From Candidatus Aquidulcis sp. (GTDB taxonomy: Bacteria > Chloroflexota > Anaerolineae > Anaerolineales > UBA4823), in NCBI GenBank assembly GCA_020723385.1, contig DYIZ01000014.1, positions 1 to 47,621 on the forward strand: DNA of 47,621 nt, in the 5' to 3' direction. How positions within the stretch are numbered: the stretch's first letter is position 1; the number at the start of each line of letters is the position of its first letter. The notes beneath the pieces were generated by a model, which was given only the letters and a program-made list of their open reading frames with translations, searched no databases and was not told the origin of the DNA. Positions 25,479 to 33,926 of this stretch are shown one piece after another. The position numbers and the translations under genes are program-made.

Positions 25479-26458
25479 AACCCTTCCACCAAATTCCGTA
25501 TCGTATTCGCATGGACCCGTTCCCACGCCGCCGGGCTGGAATTGGCGTTGTGCGGGGCCAGCATCACCCGGTGTTCTTTACCGTCGTTGTCCATCGTAAT
25601 CAATGGGCTGTCGTGCGGCAGCGGCTCGACCTCGTACACATCCAGCGCCGCGCCGCCAATCTGACCGCTTTGCAGCGCCGCCACTAGCGCCGCCTCGTCC
25701 ACGATGGGGCCGCGCGCCGAGTTGATCAGCACCCCCGTGGGCTTCATCAGCGCCAGGGTGCGGGCGTTGATCAGGTGATAGCTGGTCGGGTTGAGATCGC
25801 AGTTCAGGCTGACGAAGTCGGCGCGTGCCAGCAGATCGTCGAGCGCGGTCATCTCGACGCCGGTCTCGGCCAGGAAGACGTGGTCAATCTCGACGATGTC
25901 GTTGCCCAGGAGCTTCATGCCAAAGGCCCGCGCCCGCCGGATGACGGCTTTGCCGATGGTTCCCACGCCGACCACGCCCAGCGTGCACTCGCTGAGCGAG
26001 CGGCCCATCAGCTTCTCCCATCGGCCGGCCTTGACCGCCCGATCCATCCACGGCTGGCGGCGGGCGAAGGCCAGCATATAGCCCATCACTGTATCAGCCA
26101 CGGGCAGGGTGAAGGCGTTGGGCGTGTTGCGGACGGCTATTCCCAAGCGGGCCGCCGCGTCCCGATCAATCGAGTCGATTCCCGTTCCCCACTTGGAGAT
26201 GACCTTCAGCCGGGGGGCGCATGCTTCGAGTACGCGCGCCGTGTAACGGTCGTCGCCGCAGATCGCCCCATCGAATTGCCCGGCGTATTTCAGTATGTCG
26301 GCTTCTTCGAGGCGTTCATGTACTTCCGGGACGATCAATTCCAGCCCGTAGCCCTCGAGGATCGGGCGGAAACGGGGGAGGAAGGGGATCATGTAGGGAG
26401 CGGAGAAAAGGACTGTGTAGCGTCGAGGTTGGAGGGTGGAGGGTGGAGGAGTTATCAT
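25460..26458 (-). CDS. D-isomer-specific 2-hydroxyacid dehydrogenase
   Basis: 332 aa from ATG 26458 (a TTG two codons earlier is less likely). It has the NAD-binding GVVGVGTIGKAVIRRARAFG. The catalytic Arg lies in LINSARGPIVDE, the Glu in ALDVYEVEPLP, and the His in LAPHNANSS. It resembles phosphoglycerate/lactate-type dehydrogenases found in glycan and serine pathways. The first ~12 residues (MITPPPSTLQPRR) are partly encoded by GGGTGGA heptamers. In the cluster it may oxidise a sugar-derived 2-hydroxy acid; the substrate is not evident. Confidence 0.9.
   Translation of the reverse strand: MITPPPSTLQPRRYTVLFSAPYMIPFLPRFRPILEGYGLELIVPEVHERLEEADILKYAGQFDGAICGDDRYTARVLEACAPRLKVISKWGTGIDSIDRDAAARLGIAVRNTPNAFTLPVADTVMGYMLAFARRQPWMDRAVKAGRWEKLMGRSLSECTLGVVGVGTIGKAVIRRARAFGMKLLGNDIVEIDHVFLAETGVEMTALDDLLARADFVSLNCDLNPTSYHLINARTLALMKPTGVLINSARGPIVDEAALVAALQSGQIGGAALDVYEVEPLPHDSPLITMDNDGKEHRVMLAPHNANSSPAAWERVHANTIRNLVEGLGIRGQ
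26427..26447. repeat. GGKTGGA heptamer x3
   Basis: GGTTGGA, GGGTGGA, GGGTGGA in phase, inside the first codons of the dehydrogenase gene. It encodes PPPSTLQP, resembling the STFQP peptides at the starts of the GT2 genes at 20057 and 21147. Confidence 0.75.
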
Positions 26459-26475
26459 AGGCAAGGGTTCGGTTA

Positions 26476-26504
26476 TTGAATAAAGGGCTGGCTTATGCTA
26501 CAAT
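26476..26504 (+). promoter_or_regulatory. Sigma70 promoter for the RHH/RelE operon
   Basis: TTGAAT (26476-26481), 17-bp spacer, TACAAT (26499-26504) preceded by TGC (extended -10). The ATG of the antitoxin follows 35 bp later, with GGAGG 5 bases before it. It lies in the divergent region upstream of the dehydrogenase. Confidence 0.7.
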
Positions 26505-26538
26505 ACAGACGTACAGACCGGCACAACTGGAGGTCAAT

Positions 26539-26790
26539 ATGACCATTACGAAATTGACGATCAAATTACCTGAAGAACTGCGCCGCCGGACGAAGGCAGT
26601 AGCCGCCCTTCGAGGCGAAACGGTCTCGGATGTCATCCGCGAAGCATTGCTGAATTATATTTCCGAAGCGATGGAAGAGGCCGAAGATGTGCGGGCTATT
26701 CGCGAAATCGAGAGCCGCATTGCCTATGGCACAGAGACCGTGAGCGATTGGAGTGAGTTTGAGGCGGGGTTAGATGAGCTACCAGCTTAG
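26539..26790 (+). CDS. Ribbon-helix-helix antitoxin
   Basis: 83 aa from ATG 26539, chosen for its GGAGG site; a longer frame from 26476 starts within the promoter. The N-terminal TKLTIKLPEELRRRTKAVAALRGETVSDVIREALLNYI is a typical MetJ/Arc RHH DNA-binding domain. The acidic C-terminus (SEFEAGLDELPA) would wrap the toxin. It overlaps the toxin gene by 17 bp. It is one of only three confident plus-strand genes in the window. Confidence 0.88.
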   Translation: MTITKLTIKLPEELRRRTKAVAALRGETVSDVIREALLNYISEAMEEAEDVRAIREIESRIAYGTETVSDWSEFEAGLDELPA

Positions 26791-27055
26791 GATCACCGAT
26801 ACGGCTAAAAAGGAGATCGAGCGATTGCCTGGCAATATCCGCCAGCGTGTTCGCCGGATCATAAACAGCCTTGCCGATAATCCTTGTCCTAAACAAGCGA
26901 AAGAGTTACGCGACTTACCTGGCCGATACCGGATACGCCTGGATGATTGGCGCGTGATTTACCGCGTCGAACAAGATCAGATATTGGTTTTGATCTTGCA
27001 TGTCCGCCGTAAAACCGGCCCTGAGACTTATCGCGACCTTGAAACAAAGGGGTAG
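26774..27055 (+). CDS. RelE/ParE-family toxin
   Basis: 93 aa. The family signature is clear: YQLRITDTAKKEIERLPGNI, RVRRIINSLADNP, then ELRDLPGRYRIRLDDWRVIY and a basic C-terminus VLILHVRRKTGPETYRD. It is similar to RelE-type ribosome-dependent mRNA interferases, with the Arg/His residues LHVRRK near the end. It forms a type II toxin-antitoxin pair with the overlapping RHH gene. It converges with the cytidylyltransferase gene, the two stops being 7 bp apart. Confidence 0.9.
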   Translation: MSYQLRITDTAKKEIERLPGNIRQRVRRIINSLADNPCPKQAKELRDLPGRYRIRLDDWRVIYRVEQDQILVLILHVRRKTGPETYRDLETKG

Positions 27056-27062
27056 GTTTCCC

Positions 27063-27758
27063 CTATCCCTTCCTCCCTCCCCCCTGCCTCATCAAAAAAT
27101 CGCAAATCGCGAAATCCAATTCTTCGTCAATATCCCAGGCTTCCGCCGCGGGAATCTCGAACATCAGCGGGCGTTCGCCGAGACGGTTGCGGCGCGCCAG
27201 CAGATTCTGCCGGGTGAAGAGGTACAAGCACGAATTTTCCTCGTACACGGGCGGCAAATCCTGGGTTTGCAGCAAAATCGCCGGGTTGTGATTGATCGCC
27301 CGCCCAAGCTGATCCCACAAGCGGGTTTGCAGGCGGGTGACGGTGAACATCGAATCGTAGGCCGGGTACACCGCCAGGAATTTCTGGATCGCCGCCGAAA
27401 CGGTTTGCGAGCGCAGCAGAGGGTTGGTGGTGTGAGTTTGCAGATAGAAGCGATGTTCTTTATCGCCGTCGGCTTCGACCTGGGAAGTATCGTAAGCCAG
27501 GATTTCATTCATCGGGACAGTATCAGCGCGCAGGTGTTCGGGGCGCGGCAGAACACGAACGGCAGGAAAATCATGGCGCAGGCCGTCCATCACGGGCTGG
27601 CTGTCGGTATCCACCACCACCTCAGCGATCTCGGGGCATTGCAGCAGCGCGCCGATGATGTGCTGGAACAGCGGCTTCCCAGCCAGCGGGCGGTAATTTT
27701 TGCCCGGCACCCGCTGGGAGTGATGGCGCATGGGAACGAGAGCAACGATTTTTGTCAT
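27063..27758 (-). CDS. CMP-sugar synthetase-like cytidylyltransferase
   Basis: 231 aa from ATG 27758, overlapping the preceding stop as ATGA. N-terminal VALVPMRHHSQRVPGKNYRPLAGKPL is the CMP-NeuAc/CMP-KDO synthetase motif, although the usual ARGGSK is replaced by MRHHSQ. AEVVVDTDS and QTHTTNPLLRSQT follow. It has no phosphatase domain, unlike the fusion at 37386. It could activate a second nine-carbon or other acid sugar. The C-terminal RQGGGRKG is low complexity and may derive from repeat sequence. Confidence 0.85.
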   Translation of the reverse strand: MTKIVALVPMRHHSQRVPGKNYRPLAGKPLFQHIIGALLQCPEIAEVVVDTDSQPVMDGLRHDFPAVRVLPRPEHLRADTVPMNEILAYDTSQVEADGDKEHRFYLQTHTTNPLLRSQTVSAAIQKFLAVYPAYDSMFTVTRLQTRLWDQLGRAINHNPAILLQTQDLPPVYEENSCLYLFTRQNLLARRNRLGERPLMFEIPAAEAWDIDEELDFAICDFLMRQGGGRKG

Positions 27759-29419
27759 GGTTTCTCCAACGCGTACAGCTTCCAACCGAATGAAAATGGC
27801 CGCAGGTCAATTACCGGCGCGGTCGCAGTGCAGTATTCTCCTCTCCGGATGAGTGGGCAGAGCAGCCGGGGCAGATCAACCATCACCAGCCTGAACTGCT
27901 CTGCCGGAACCGCGCTCACCTGCCAGTCGCTGGTCAAATAATCTTCCAAAGTCTTGTTCCACTGGTTCTGCGTGGCTTCCACCACCCCCAGCCGAACTGT
28001 CAAAAGCGGCTGGTTGGCGATTTCGGGGGCGATGACGTAGATTTTTTCGGGATTGTCACCCTCGCCGGGGTTGATACCCTGGAATTTGAAGGCATCCACA
28101 CTGATATCGGGCCGGTCGAGGATCGCGTTCAGATAGATGCGCGTCTCGTACACCCATTCATTGGTCTGCTGGATATTGACCAGAACCGTGCTGAAGGGGG
28201 GCGCTGATTCCGCGAGTTGGCGCAGCACCCGGTCGTTAGCCGCGTCCACCGCGAGCTGGATACGGGCGGTCGAGACGTTGGTTGCCAGCGTCCCCAGGAA
28301 CAACACCCCCGACAATCCCAATCCCGCCGCGAGGGTAATCCGCCGGCGATTACCGGCCGCGGCCAGCAGCCCTGCCGCCTCGATGATGAGCCAGCCGGCC
28401 CACACCGCAAACCCGGCAGCGAATGGCAGCAGATAATACTCGACCGCAAATGTCCACGGCAGGTAAACACAAATCCAGGCTGTCATCCACACCAGCGCAT
28501 CGAGCGCCAACGGGTTTCGGATGCGCCCTGGTTTTGCCAGCGCCCCAAAGAATGTGACGATCAGCAACGGGACAATAAAAACAAAATCCCGGCCTAACCA
28601 GATCATCCAACGCAGGGCAGACGCCGCGATTTGCCCCAAATCGAGTGCATATCCGCTGGCATACGTCCCGCCAAAAAGATTGGGGGAAACGAAAACGAGA
28701 CGATAAGCCAAGAAGCCCAGGCTTCCCGCCAACGCGGCGGCCGCGTACGCGCCCCGGTTCGCCAACCCCCATCCATCCCCGGAATGTCGCCCGCGCAGCC
28801 AGCCCACTGCCAACCAGGCCAGGCTGATGGGCAGCAGCAGCAGGCCGGTCTCTTTCGTCAGGCTGGCGAGCATCACTGCGGTTGCCGAGGCGGTTACTAC
28901 TCCGAGCTTTTGCCATTTTTGGCGCATTCGCCCGAAAGCCGCGATGCACAACAGCGAGACCACCATCCAGGCCAGTTGTCCGGCTTCCGGCTTCGATAAA
29001 GTGTAATAGCTTTCGATCACCGGCCCCGACAGGGCGAACAGCAGGCCGCTCACCCACGCCTGGGTCTTGCTGCCTCCCCCGCAGCGCACGAGCCCCATCA
29101 GCCCGGCGGTCGTACCCACCAGGACAAGCGTATTACCCAGGAAGAACCACACCGGTCGGCTGCCGAAAATCCAATAGATCAATGTAAACGACAGCCAGTA
29201 CATCGGCCGCGAGCGGCCTTCCTGGTCGTCAATGCTCATATCCCAAACCCCCTGGGTGATCTGCCGGGCGGTGACAACCGAACGCCCGTCGTCGAACAAG
29301 CCGAACTGCGCCGAGCGCAGGCGCGGCAGCATCAGCGCCACACACACCAGGAGGGGAAGACACCCTAAAATCCAGTTCCACTGTCCGCCGCGGCGAACAG
29401 GTTTTACGGCTTCATTCAT
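27755..29419 (-). CDS. Polytopic membrane glycosyltransferase-like protein
   Basis: 554 aa from ATG 29419, overlapping the preceding GT2 stop by 8 bp. About ten hydrophobic segments begin at WILGCLPLLVCVALML. The first loop is LFDDGRSVVTARQITQG, an acidic GT-C-type motif, and a ~150-residue soluble C-terminal part follows. It belongs to the same general class as 3796, 10779, 30370 and 41624 but is not a close duplicate. It probably acts on the outer face of the membrane; substrate unknown. Confidence 0.78.
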   Translation of the reverse strand: MNEAVKPVRRGGQWNWILGCLPLLVCVALMLPRLRSAQFGLFDDGRSVVTARQITQGVWDMSIDDQEGRSRPMYWLSFTLIYWIFGSRPVWFFLGNTLVLVGTTAGLMGLVRCGGGSKTQAWVSGLLFALSGPVIESYYTLSKPEAGQLAWMVVSLLCIAAFGRMRQKWQKLGVVTASATAVMLASLTKETGLLLLPISLAWLAVGWLRGRHSGDGWGLANRGAYAAAALAGSLGFLAYRLVFVSPNLFGGTYASGYALDLGQIAASALRWMIWLGRDFVFIVPLLIVTFFGALAKPGRIRNPLALDALVWMTAWICVYLPWTFAVEYYLLPFAAGFAVWAGWLIIEAAGLLAAAGNRRRITLAAGLGLSGVLFLGTLATNVSTARIQLAVDAANDRVLRQLAESAPPFSTVLVNIQQTNEWVYETRIYLNAILDRPDISVDAFKFQGINPGEGDNPEKIYVIAPEIANQPLLTVRLGVVEATQNQWNKTLEDYLTSDWQVSAVPAEQFRLVMVDLPRLLCPLIRRGEYCTATAPVIDLRPFSFGWKLYALEKP

Positions 29420-30347
29420 GGTAGCGGATGGGCTGGACATCCCGCTGAGCCGGTGCGCCGGAGGGCGTCACGCCGCGCGGGTAGTAGAATGTCTGGCGCA
29501 ACTGCCAGGTGAGCGGGCCGGAGCGGCGGTATCCCTGATAAGTGCCCCAAAATTGCATCAGGCGAAATCCTACGATGCCGCCCAAGCTCTTCCACATCAC
29601 CCGCTGGCGGGCGGCGTGCCACAGGTCGCTTGCGACGTTACTGGCGACGAGACGCGCAAAATCCCACAAATGAAAATGCTCGCGGGGGAAGATGCGCTTG
29701 AAAGCCATCGCCTCGCGCCGGTAGCGGTTGGACACTCCGCGCAGACCCTCGTTGTGGACATGAATGATCTCCGCCTCCGCGGAATAGGTGATGGCATGGC
29801 CCTGCTCCATCGCCCAATGCGCCCAGGCCAGGTCTTCCAGACCAGGGAGCGTCTCATCATACGGATGCTGCTCCCACAGCGTGCGGCGAATGGCGGCATT
29901 GGCATTGTTGCAAAATGGGACAGGCTGGCGGGACTGTGACTGATCGGGGAACCAGCGGGCAAAGATCTGATGCTCTGAAAAATGAGTACTTGCGCCGCCG
30001 CGCTGCTTGCCATACGTCAAACCCACCTGTGGATCGGCAAACGGAGCTAACAGCCGCTCCAGCCAATCGGGATACACCGGGTAAACGTGGGCGCTGGCGA
30101 TGACGATGAAATCCCCTTGGGAGGCCGCAATCCCCCAGTTGAGCGAGCGCCCAAAGGTGAACTCCTCCGGCTGGATGTGAACGACCTGCACCGGGTAGCG
30201 CGAGGCAATCGCCAGCGTGGCGTCGGTGGAACCAGAGTCCACCAAAATGATCTCCACCTCGCACAGAGTCTGCTGCCCGATGCCGGTCAGCAGACGCCCG
30301 ATATGTTCTTCCTCGTTATAAGCTCGAATGACGATCGAACAGCGCAT
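29412..30347 (-). CDS. GT2 family glycosyltransferase (rhamnosyltransferase-like)
   Basis: 311 aa from ATG 30347; the open frame upstream to 30467 lies within the previous gene. Motifs: MRCSIVIRAYNEEEHIGRLL, ILVDSGSTDAT, FGRSLNWGIAASQG, SAHVYP in the DXD position, and LPGLEDLAWAHWAM holding the catalytic acidic residues. A long C-terminal tail after residue 230 lacks membrane segments. Such sequences often transfer rhamnose or other deoxyhexoses, which would fit the rfb genes, but this is inference. Confidence 0.87.
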   Translation of the reverse strand: MRCSIVIRAYNEEEHIGRLLTGIGQQTLCEVEIILVDSGSTDATLAIASRYPVQVVHIQPEEFTFGRSLNWGIAASQGDFIVIASAHVYPVYPDWLERLLAPFADPQVGLTYGKQRGGASTHFSEHQIFARWFPDQSQSRQPVPFCNNANAAIRRTLWEQHPYDETLPGLEDLAWAHWAMEQGHAITYSAEAEIIHVHNEGLRGVSNRYRREAMAFKRIFPREHFHLWDFARLVASNVASDLWHAARQRVMWKSLGGIVGFRLMQFWGTYQGYRRSGPLTWQLRQTFYYPRGVTPSGAPAQRDVQPIRYHE

Positions 30348-30369
30348 ATTATTTGAACAGACAAACCTC

Positions 30370-32085
30370 TCACGGCTCGCCGAGTAAGACCTCGTACAAC
30401 GGCCCCCGCTCCCGCAAGAGCAATTGCCCCGGCTTATCTGGCCGCAGGGGGTACGCCTGACCATCAATCACCAGAGACCCGGCATCCCGAACTAAGTGCC
30501 CGCCCCGCATCTTCAACAAAATAATATCGCTGCTCTCCACCACACTCACATCCGACGGCGGGGCGTTCGTGGTCAGTCCGTTGATTTGGAAAAGGCCGTC
30601 AGCCGTCAAAATTCGTTCCTGCCAGCCCTCCGCCAGCCGGAAGACACGCGGCGGGTGCCCCCAGGCTTGCGGGAATACGTAAATCTGCTTCAGCAGGCGC
30701 GTGACCATCCACGTATTTGCCCCGATCTGCTCGGTATCGGGGAAACCATCGGGATCAATCAACACCACCGTGCCTTCGCTCACGTCTGTGATCAGCGGCA
30801 GCGCCTCCCGCCAGAAATCCCGCTGGTACTGCCAGCCCAGCACGTAATCACGCTGGATCACGAACCCGTAGCCAAGCAGCAGCGCGAAGAAAATGGCAAC
30901 CCCAGCCGCTGCGAGCCATTGTTTTCGACGGGATTCGGCCCAAGACAAGATTACCAGGATCACACAAGCTGCCAGAATCGCCGCGCCGATCACCGCGGCG
31001 AAATGGACCCGCGTATCCCGCCCGCTGATGGCATAGGCGCGAACGGTGAACGTCAGCGGATAAGCCAGGATGAGCATCGCCAGCCCGGCGATTGCCAACC
31101 GGAGCAGCCTCGCCTCGCTGGAATTGAAGAGGGTCAATGAGCGCTTCGAGATCGCCAGCCCGAGAGTGCGCCCATCGAGCGGGGTATCCGCCTTCAGCCG
31201 TGAGAGAATCCACGCCAGCAGGGGAATCGCCAGCCCGATGGCAATCGCCGCATCCCAGCGCAGCGCCAACAGCGCCTGAATCGGGCGGTACACGAACATC
31301 GCCAGGCTCACTGGCGGGCCAATGAGCATGTGGATGAGAGGGGTTATGACGGCATCTTTCGCACCCAGCTCGCTCACCCGCCCCTCGCCGATGAGCAGCC
31401 GCAAACCGGTCACGCCCGCCAGCATGACGCCGAGGATCACCGCATGAACGACCCATCGTTTGAGCCACGCCTTATCCCATTTCGTTTCCAACAATGGCGC
31501 GGCCAGGAAAATCGGAAACGGCGTTTCGTAGATGAATAAAACGGGGATCACCAGCCCGTAGGCCAGCCATTTCTTACCTGAAAGGAAAGCATGCATTGCC
31601 AGCAGCAGAAATGTGAGCGAGGGCTGCAAGCCGAGAGCATGCGTCAAAAAAGCCTGGGTCGTATCGGCAGAAAACAGGCAATACGCCAGCGCCCCGGTGA
31701 GCGCGACAATCCGGTTGTCGTAAAGACGTTTCAGCAAACCATAGAACAGCCAGGCGTTGAGCGTAAAAATTGCATATCCAACCCAATACACCCCTCTCAA
31801 CCCGCCGAGTTTTCCTCCCACGAAGGCCAGGCCGTAGATCAAAGTCGAGTGCAGCGGCTTCCCGTGGTCGCTGAAAGTCGTCAGCGCAGAGACGATCTCT
31901 TGCCGAAGGTCAGAGACGCTCATGGTCAGCGCCTGCGGCACACGGGTGTAATCGTCTTCGTACAGCCCGAACGACGCGCTGTGCCAATAACGCGCCGCCC
32001 AAATCATCACCGCTATCAGCATAAAAGGCCAAATTGGATCGAGCCAGCGCCTAACCCGGCCCGCACGATCAGCTATCGTATTCAA
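30370..32085 (-). CDS. Polytopic membrane glycosyltransferase-like protein
   Basis: About 571 aa. No ATG fits; a TTG at 32085 overlaps the methyltransferase stop by 4 bp, and a GTG at 32103 with a weak GGTGGG upstream is an alternative. The longer open frame to 32631 is a shadow of the methyltransferase gene. At least ten hydrophobic segments begin WPFMLIAVMIWAARYW. The first loop reads SFGLYEDDYTRVPQAL (acidic GT-C-type motif) and HGKPLHSTLIYGLAF follows. The C-terminal ~150 residues are soluble. Function inferred from topology and context. Confidence 0.75.
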   Translation of the reverse strand: MNTIADRAGRVRRWLDPIWPFMLIAVMIWAARYWHSASFGLYEDDYTRVPQALTMSVSDLRQEIVSALTTFSDHGKPLHSTLIYGLAFVGGKLGGLRGVYWVGYAIFTLNAWLFYGLLKRLYDNRIVALTGALAYCLFSADTTQAFLTHALGLQPSLTFLLLAMHAFLSGKKWLAYGLVIPVLFIYETPFPIFLAAPLLETKWDKAWLKRWVVHAVILGVMLAGVTGLRLLIGEGRVSELGAKDAVITPLIHMLIGPPVSLAMFVYRPIQALLALRWDAAIAIGLAIPLLAWILSRLKADTPLDGRTLGLAISKRSLTLFNSSEARLLRLAIAGLAMLILAYPLTFTVRAYAISGRDTRVHFAAVIGAAILAACVILVILSWAESRRKQWLAAAGVAIFFALLLGYGFVIQRDYVLGWQYQRDFWREALPLITDVSEGTVVLIDPDGFPDTEQIGANTWMVTRLLKQIYVFPQAWGHPPRVFRLAEGWQERILTADGLFQINGLTTNAPPSDVSVVESSDIILLKMRGGHLVRDAGSLVIDGQAYPLRPDKPGQLLLRERGPLYEVLLGEP

Positions 32086-32972
32086 GAAACTTTGACTTTG
32101 CACACACCCACCGGCTGGTACTGCGGATCCCACTTGCCCCACGGCATCCCATTGTCTCCCGATTGGAAGTAGAGCGGGGCCAGGTTGTCGCGCAGCTCGG
32201 CGCAGGCTTTCAGCGCGGCCAGCAATTCGTCGTGCTGGCTGTAATTCGAGGGGGTATCGGTCGGCAGAGCGAACAGGCGGCGCAGGGTAACGTCGGTATA
32301 ATTCCAGCCCTTCGACGGATCGTGGAACCAGTCGGCGTCGCGGCCCGCGCCGAGCGTCGCCAGCAGCAGGCCGCCCGGTTTGAGCGTGCGCATCAACTCG
32401 GTCACGACCAGCGCCAGCCCCTCGGGAGTATTGTGCTCGAGGGCTGAGACGGCGACCACCGCGTCGAGCGAGCGGTCGGCGACCAGCGGGAGGCTGCGCA
32501 AATCCTGGTTGTAGATCGTCACCCGGCCGGGCGAGGAAACGGGCAGCGCCAGCCGCGTCAACCCCAGGGCGCCGCGCAGCCCGGCGAGAATCTTGCGCCC
32601 CCCGGCGGCCTGGCGCACATTCTTCGCCCACACCGCCCCGGGAGAAGATAAATCCTCCGGGCGCATCGCTCCCACGCGGTAGCGGGCGCGGTAGCGCAGC
32701 GACAAATCGGCGCGGCTGCCGCGGTCCACTGAGATCACCTCGGCCCCATGTTCAGCAAGATACCACTGCATCAGGCCAGTGCCTGCCCCGGCATCCATGA
32801 TGCGCTTGCCGCGCACATCGCCCAACTGGCTGATGATCCACGACAGGTCGAGCAGGTAATGCCAGCCCAGGCCGATACCCAGCGAAGCCGCCAAGCGTTT
32901 GATTTCTTCTACCAGCGGGCGGTTTTGGTCGAGCAAAGAAACGGGGAGAATTTCGATTTTTTCAGTTGTCAT
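32082..32972 (-). CDS. Class I SAM-dependent methyltransferase
   Basis: 296 aa from ATG 32972; the frame beyond it lies in a repeat. RIMDAGAGTG (residues 57-66) is motif I; VISVDRG, LDAVVAVSALEHNTPEG and LKPGGLLLATLG follow as motifs II to post-III. A long insertion between motifs is unusual. It is probably a sugar or lipid methyltransferase in glycan decoration. Coupled to the downstream membrane protein by a 4-bp overlap. Confidence 0.85.
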   Translation of the reverse strand: MTTEKIEILPVSLLDQNRPLVEEIKRLAASLGIGLGWHYLLDLSWIISQLGDVRGKRIMDAGAGTGLMQWYLAEHGAEVISVDRGSRADLSLRYRARYRVGAMRPEDLSSPGAVWAKNVRQAAGGRKILAGLRGALGLTRLALPVSSPGRVTIYNQDLRSLPLVADRSLDAVVAVSALEHNTPEGLALVVTELMRTLKPGGLLLATLGAGRDADWFHDPSKGWNYTDVTLRRLFALPTDTPSNYSQHDELLAALKACAELRDNLAPLYFQSGDNGMPWGKWDPQYQPVGVCKVKVS

Positions 32973-32984
32973 AGCAAAATATAA

Positions 32985-33058
32985 CCACGAAGGGCACAAA
33001 GGGCACGAAGGTCACAAGAGATTTTCAAATCCTTTGTGTTCCTTTGTGTCCTTTGTGG
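32985..33058. repeat. CACRAAGGN nonamer palindrome, copy 1
   Basis: The left arm has 9-bp units CACGAAGGG, CACAAAGGG, CACGAAGGT (32986-33012). The right arm 33031-33058 holds three CTTTGTG words (CCTTTGTGTT, CCTTTGTGTC, CTTTGTGG), so the two arms fold into an imperfect ~27-bp stem. It fills the 93-bp gap between the acetyltransferase and methyltransferase genes. A relative lies at 35649-35735. Confidence 0.8.
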
Positions 33059-33065
33059 TGAAGAA

Positions 33066-33926
33066 TTAACCTATTGCAAAGCTTGCAAACCCAAAAATCC
33101 TGGCGTGATTGATCGGGTTGGCCGCGCCGCCGCGGCGCATGTGACGGTGCGGGCGCTCGGGGCGAAAGCCAGCGCGCCCCAGGATTTCGGCAGCCGCCGT
33201 GTTCGAGGCGGTGCAGATCGTCATCGGCGAACCAAACTCAAAGGGCAGGCTCAACGCGGCGGCCAGTAAGGCTTCGGCAGCCTGGGAGGTACACGCCGCC
33301 CACGGGCCGATGCGCCGCCATTGGACAATCAGGTAACCCGCAATCATCCCATTTTCGTCGCGGGCAACCAGCGCCCGGTCGGGAAATTCCGACCGGTAGG
33401 CTTCGATGACTGCCGGGCGATGCGCACCGAAGATGGGCGCATCGAAGGCGGCGACTGCGGGAATGTCTTCCGGGCGCAGGGATTCCACCCGGATGTCACC
33501 ACCCCTTTCCGGTTTGAGAGATGCAACCGTTGGCTGCACCCACACATCCGACCGGTCATCGTCCACGAATCCCAATTTCGGGTACAGCAAAGCCCCGGCG
33601 GGCGAGGCGTCAAGCAGCGTCATCGGGCAGCCGCGAGTGTCCAGCCAGGCCAGGCAGTGTTCCATCAGCGCCCGGCCGAGGCCGCGCCCTTGCTGATGCT
33701 GAAACACTGCCATCATGCCGAGGTAGGCGAACGGCCCATAATCCACTGCGCCCACCATCCCCGCCGGTTGGCCGTCTACATCGGCCACGAACCAGCCGTC
33801 GGGCTGGAAAGCCAGGTAGCGCTGCAATTCGGGCACACGCGTTTCCAGCGTGCCAAAAGCCGAAGACAGAATCGCGTCGCAGGCGGGAAAATCAGATTGC
33901 GTGAGCGGTCGAATATTCATCGTCAT
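33066..33926 (-). CDS. Tandem GNAT N-acetyltransferase
   Basis: 286 aa, ATG 33926 overlapping the upstream stop (ATGA). The first GNAT domain (1-140) has the acetyl-CoA motif QQGRGLGRALMEHCL and ends with SPAGALLYPKLGF. The second, more divergent half (about 155-270) matches the Acetyltransf_18-like C-terminal GNAT domain (RPEDIPAVAAFDAPIFG; AGFRPERPHRHMRRG). It could acetylate an amino sugar of the glycan, as GNAT genes often do in sialic-acid-like loci, or be an unrelated passenger. Confidence 0.82.
   Translation of the reverse strand: MTMNIRPLTQSDFPACDAILSSAFGTLETRVPELQRYLAFQPDGWFVADVDGQPAGMVGAVDYGPFAYLGMMAVFQHQQGRGLGRALMEHCLAWLDTRGCPMTLLDASPAGALLYPKLGFVDDDRSDVWVQPTVASLKPERGGDIRVESLRPEDIPAVAAFDAPIFGAHRPAVIEAYRSEFPDRALVARDENGMIAGYLIVQWRRIGPWAACTSQAAEALLAAALSLPFEFGSPMTICTASNTAAAEILGRAGFRPERPHRHMRRGGAANPINHARIFGFASFAIG

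Noticed and set aside
32104-32631. N-terminal extension of the membrane protein at 30370
   Set aside because: It lies inside the methyltransferase gene in another frame, is Arg/Ala/Gly-rich, and shows no homology-like features.
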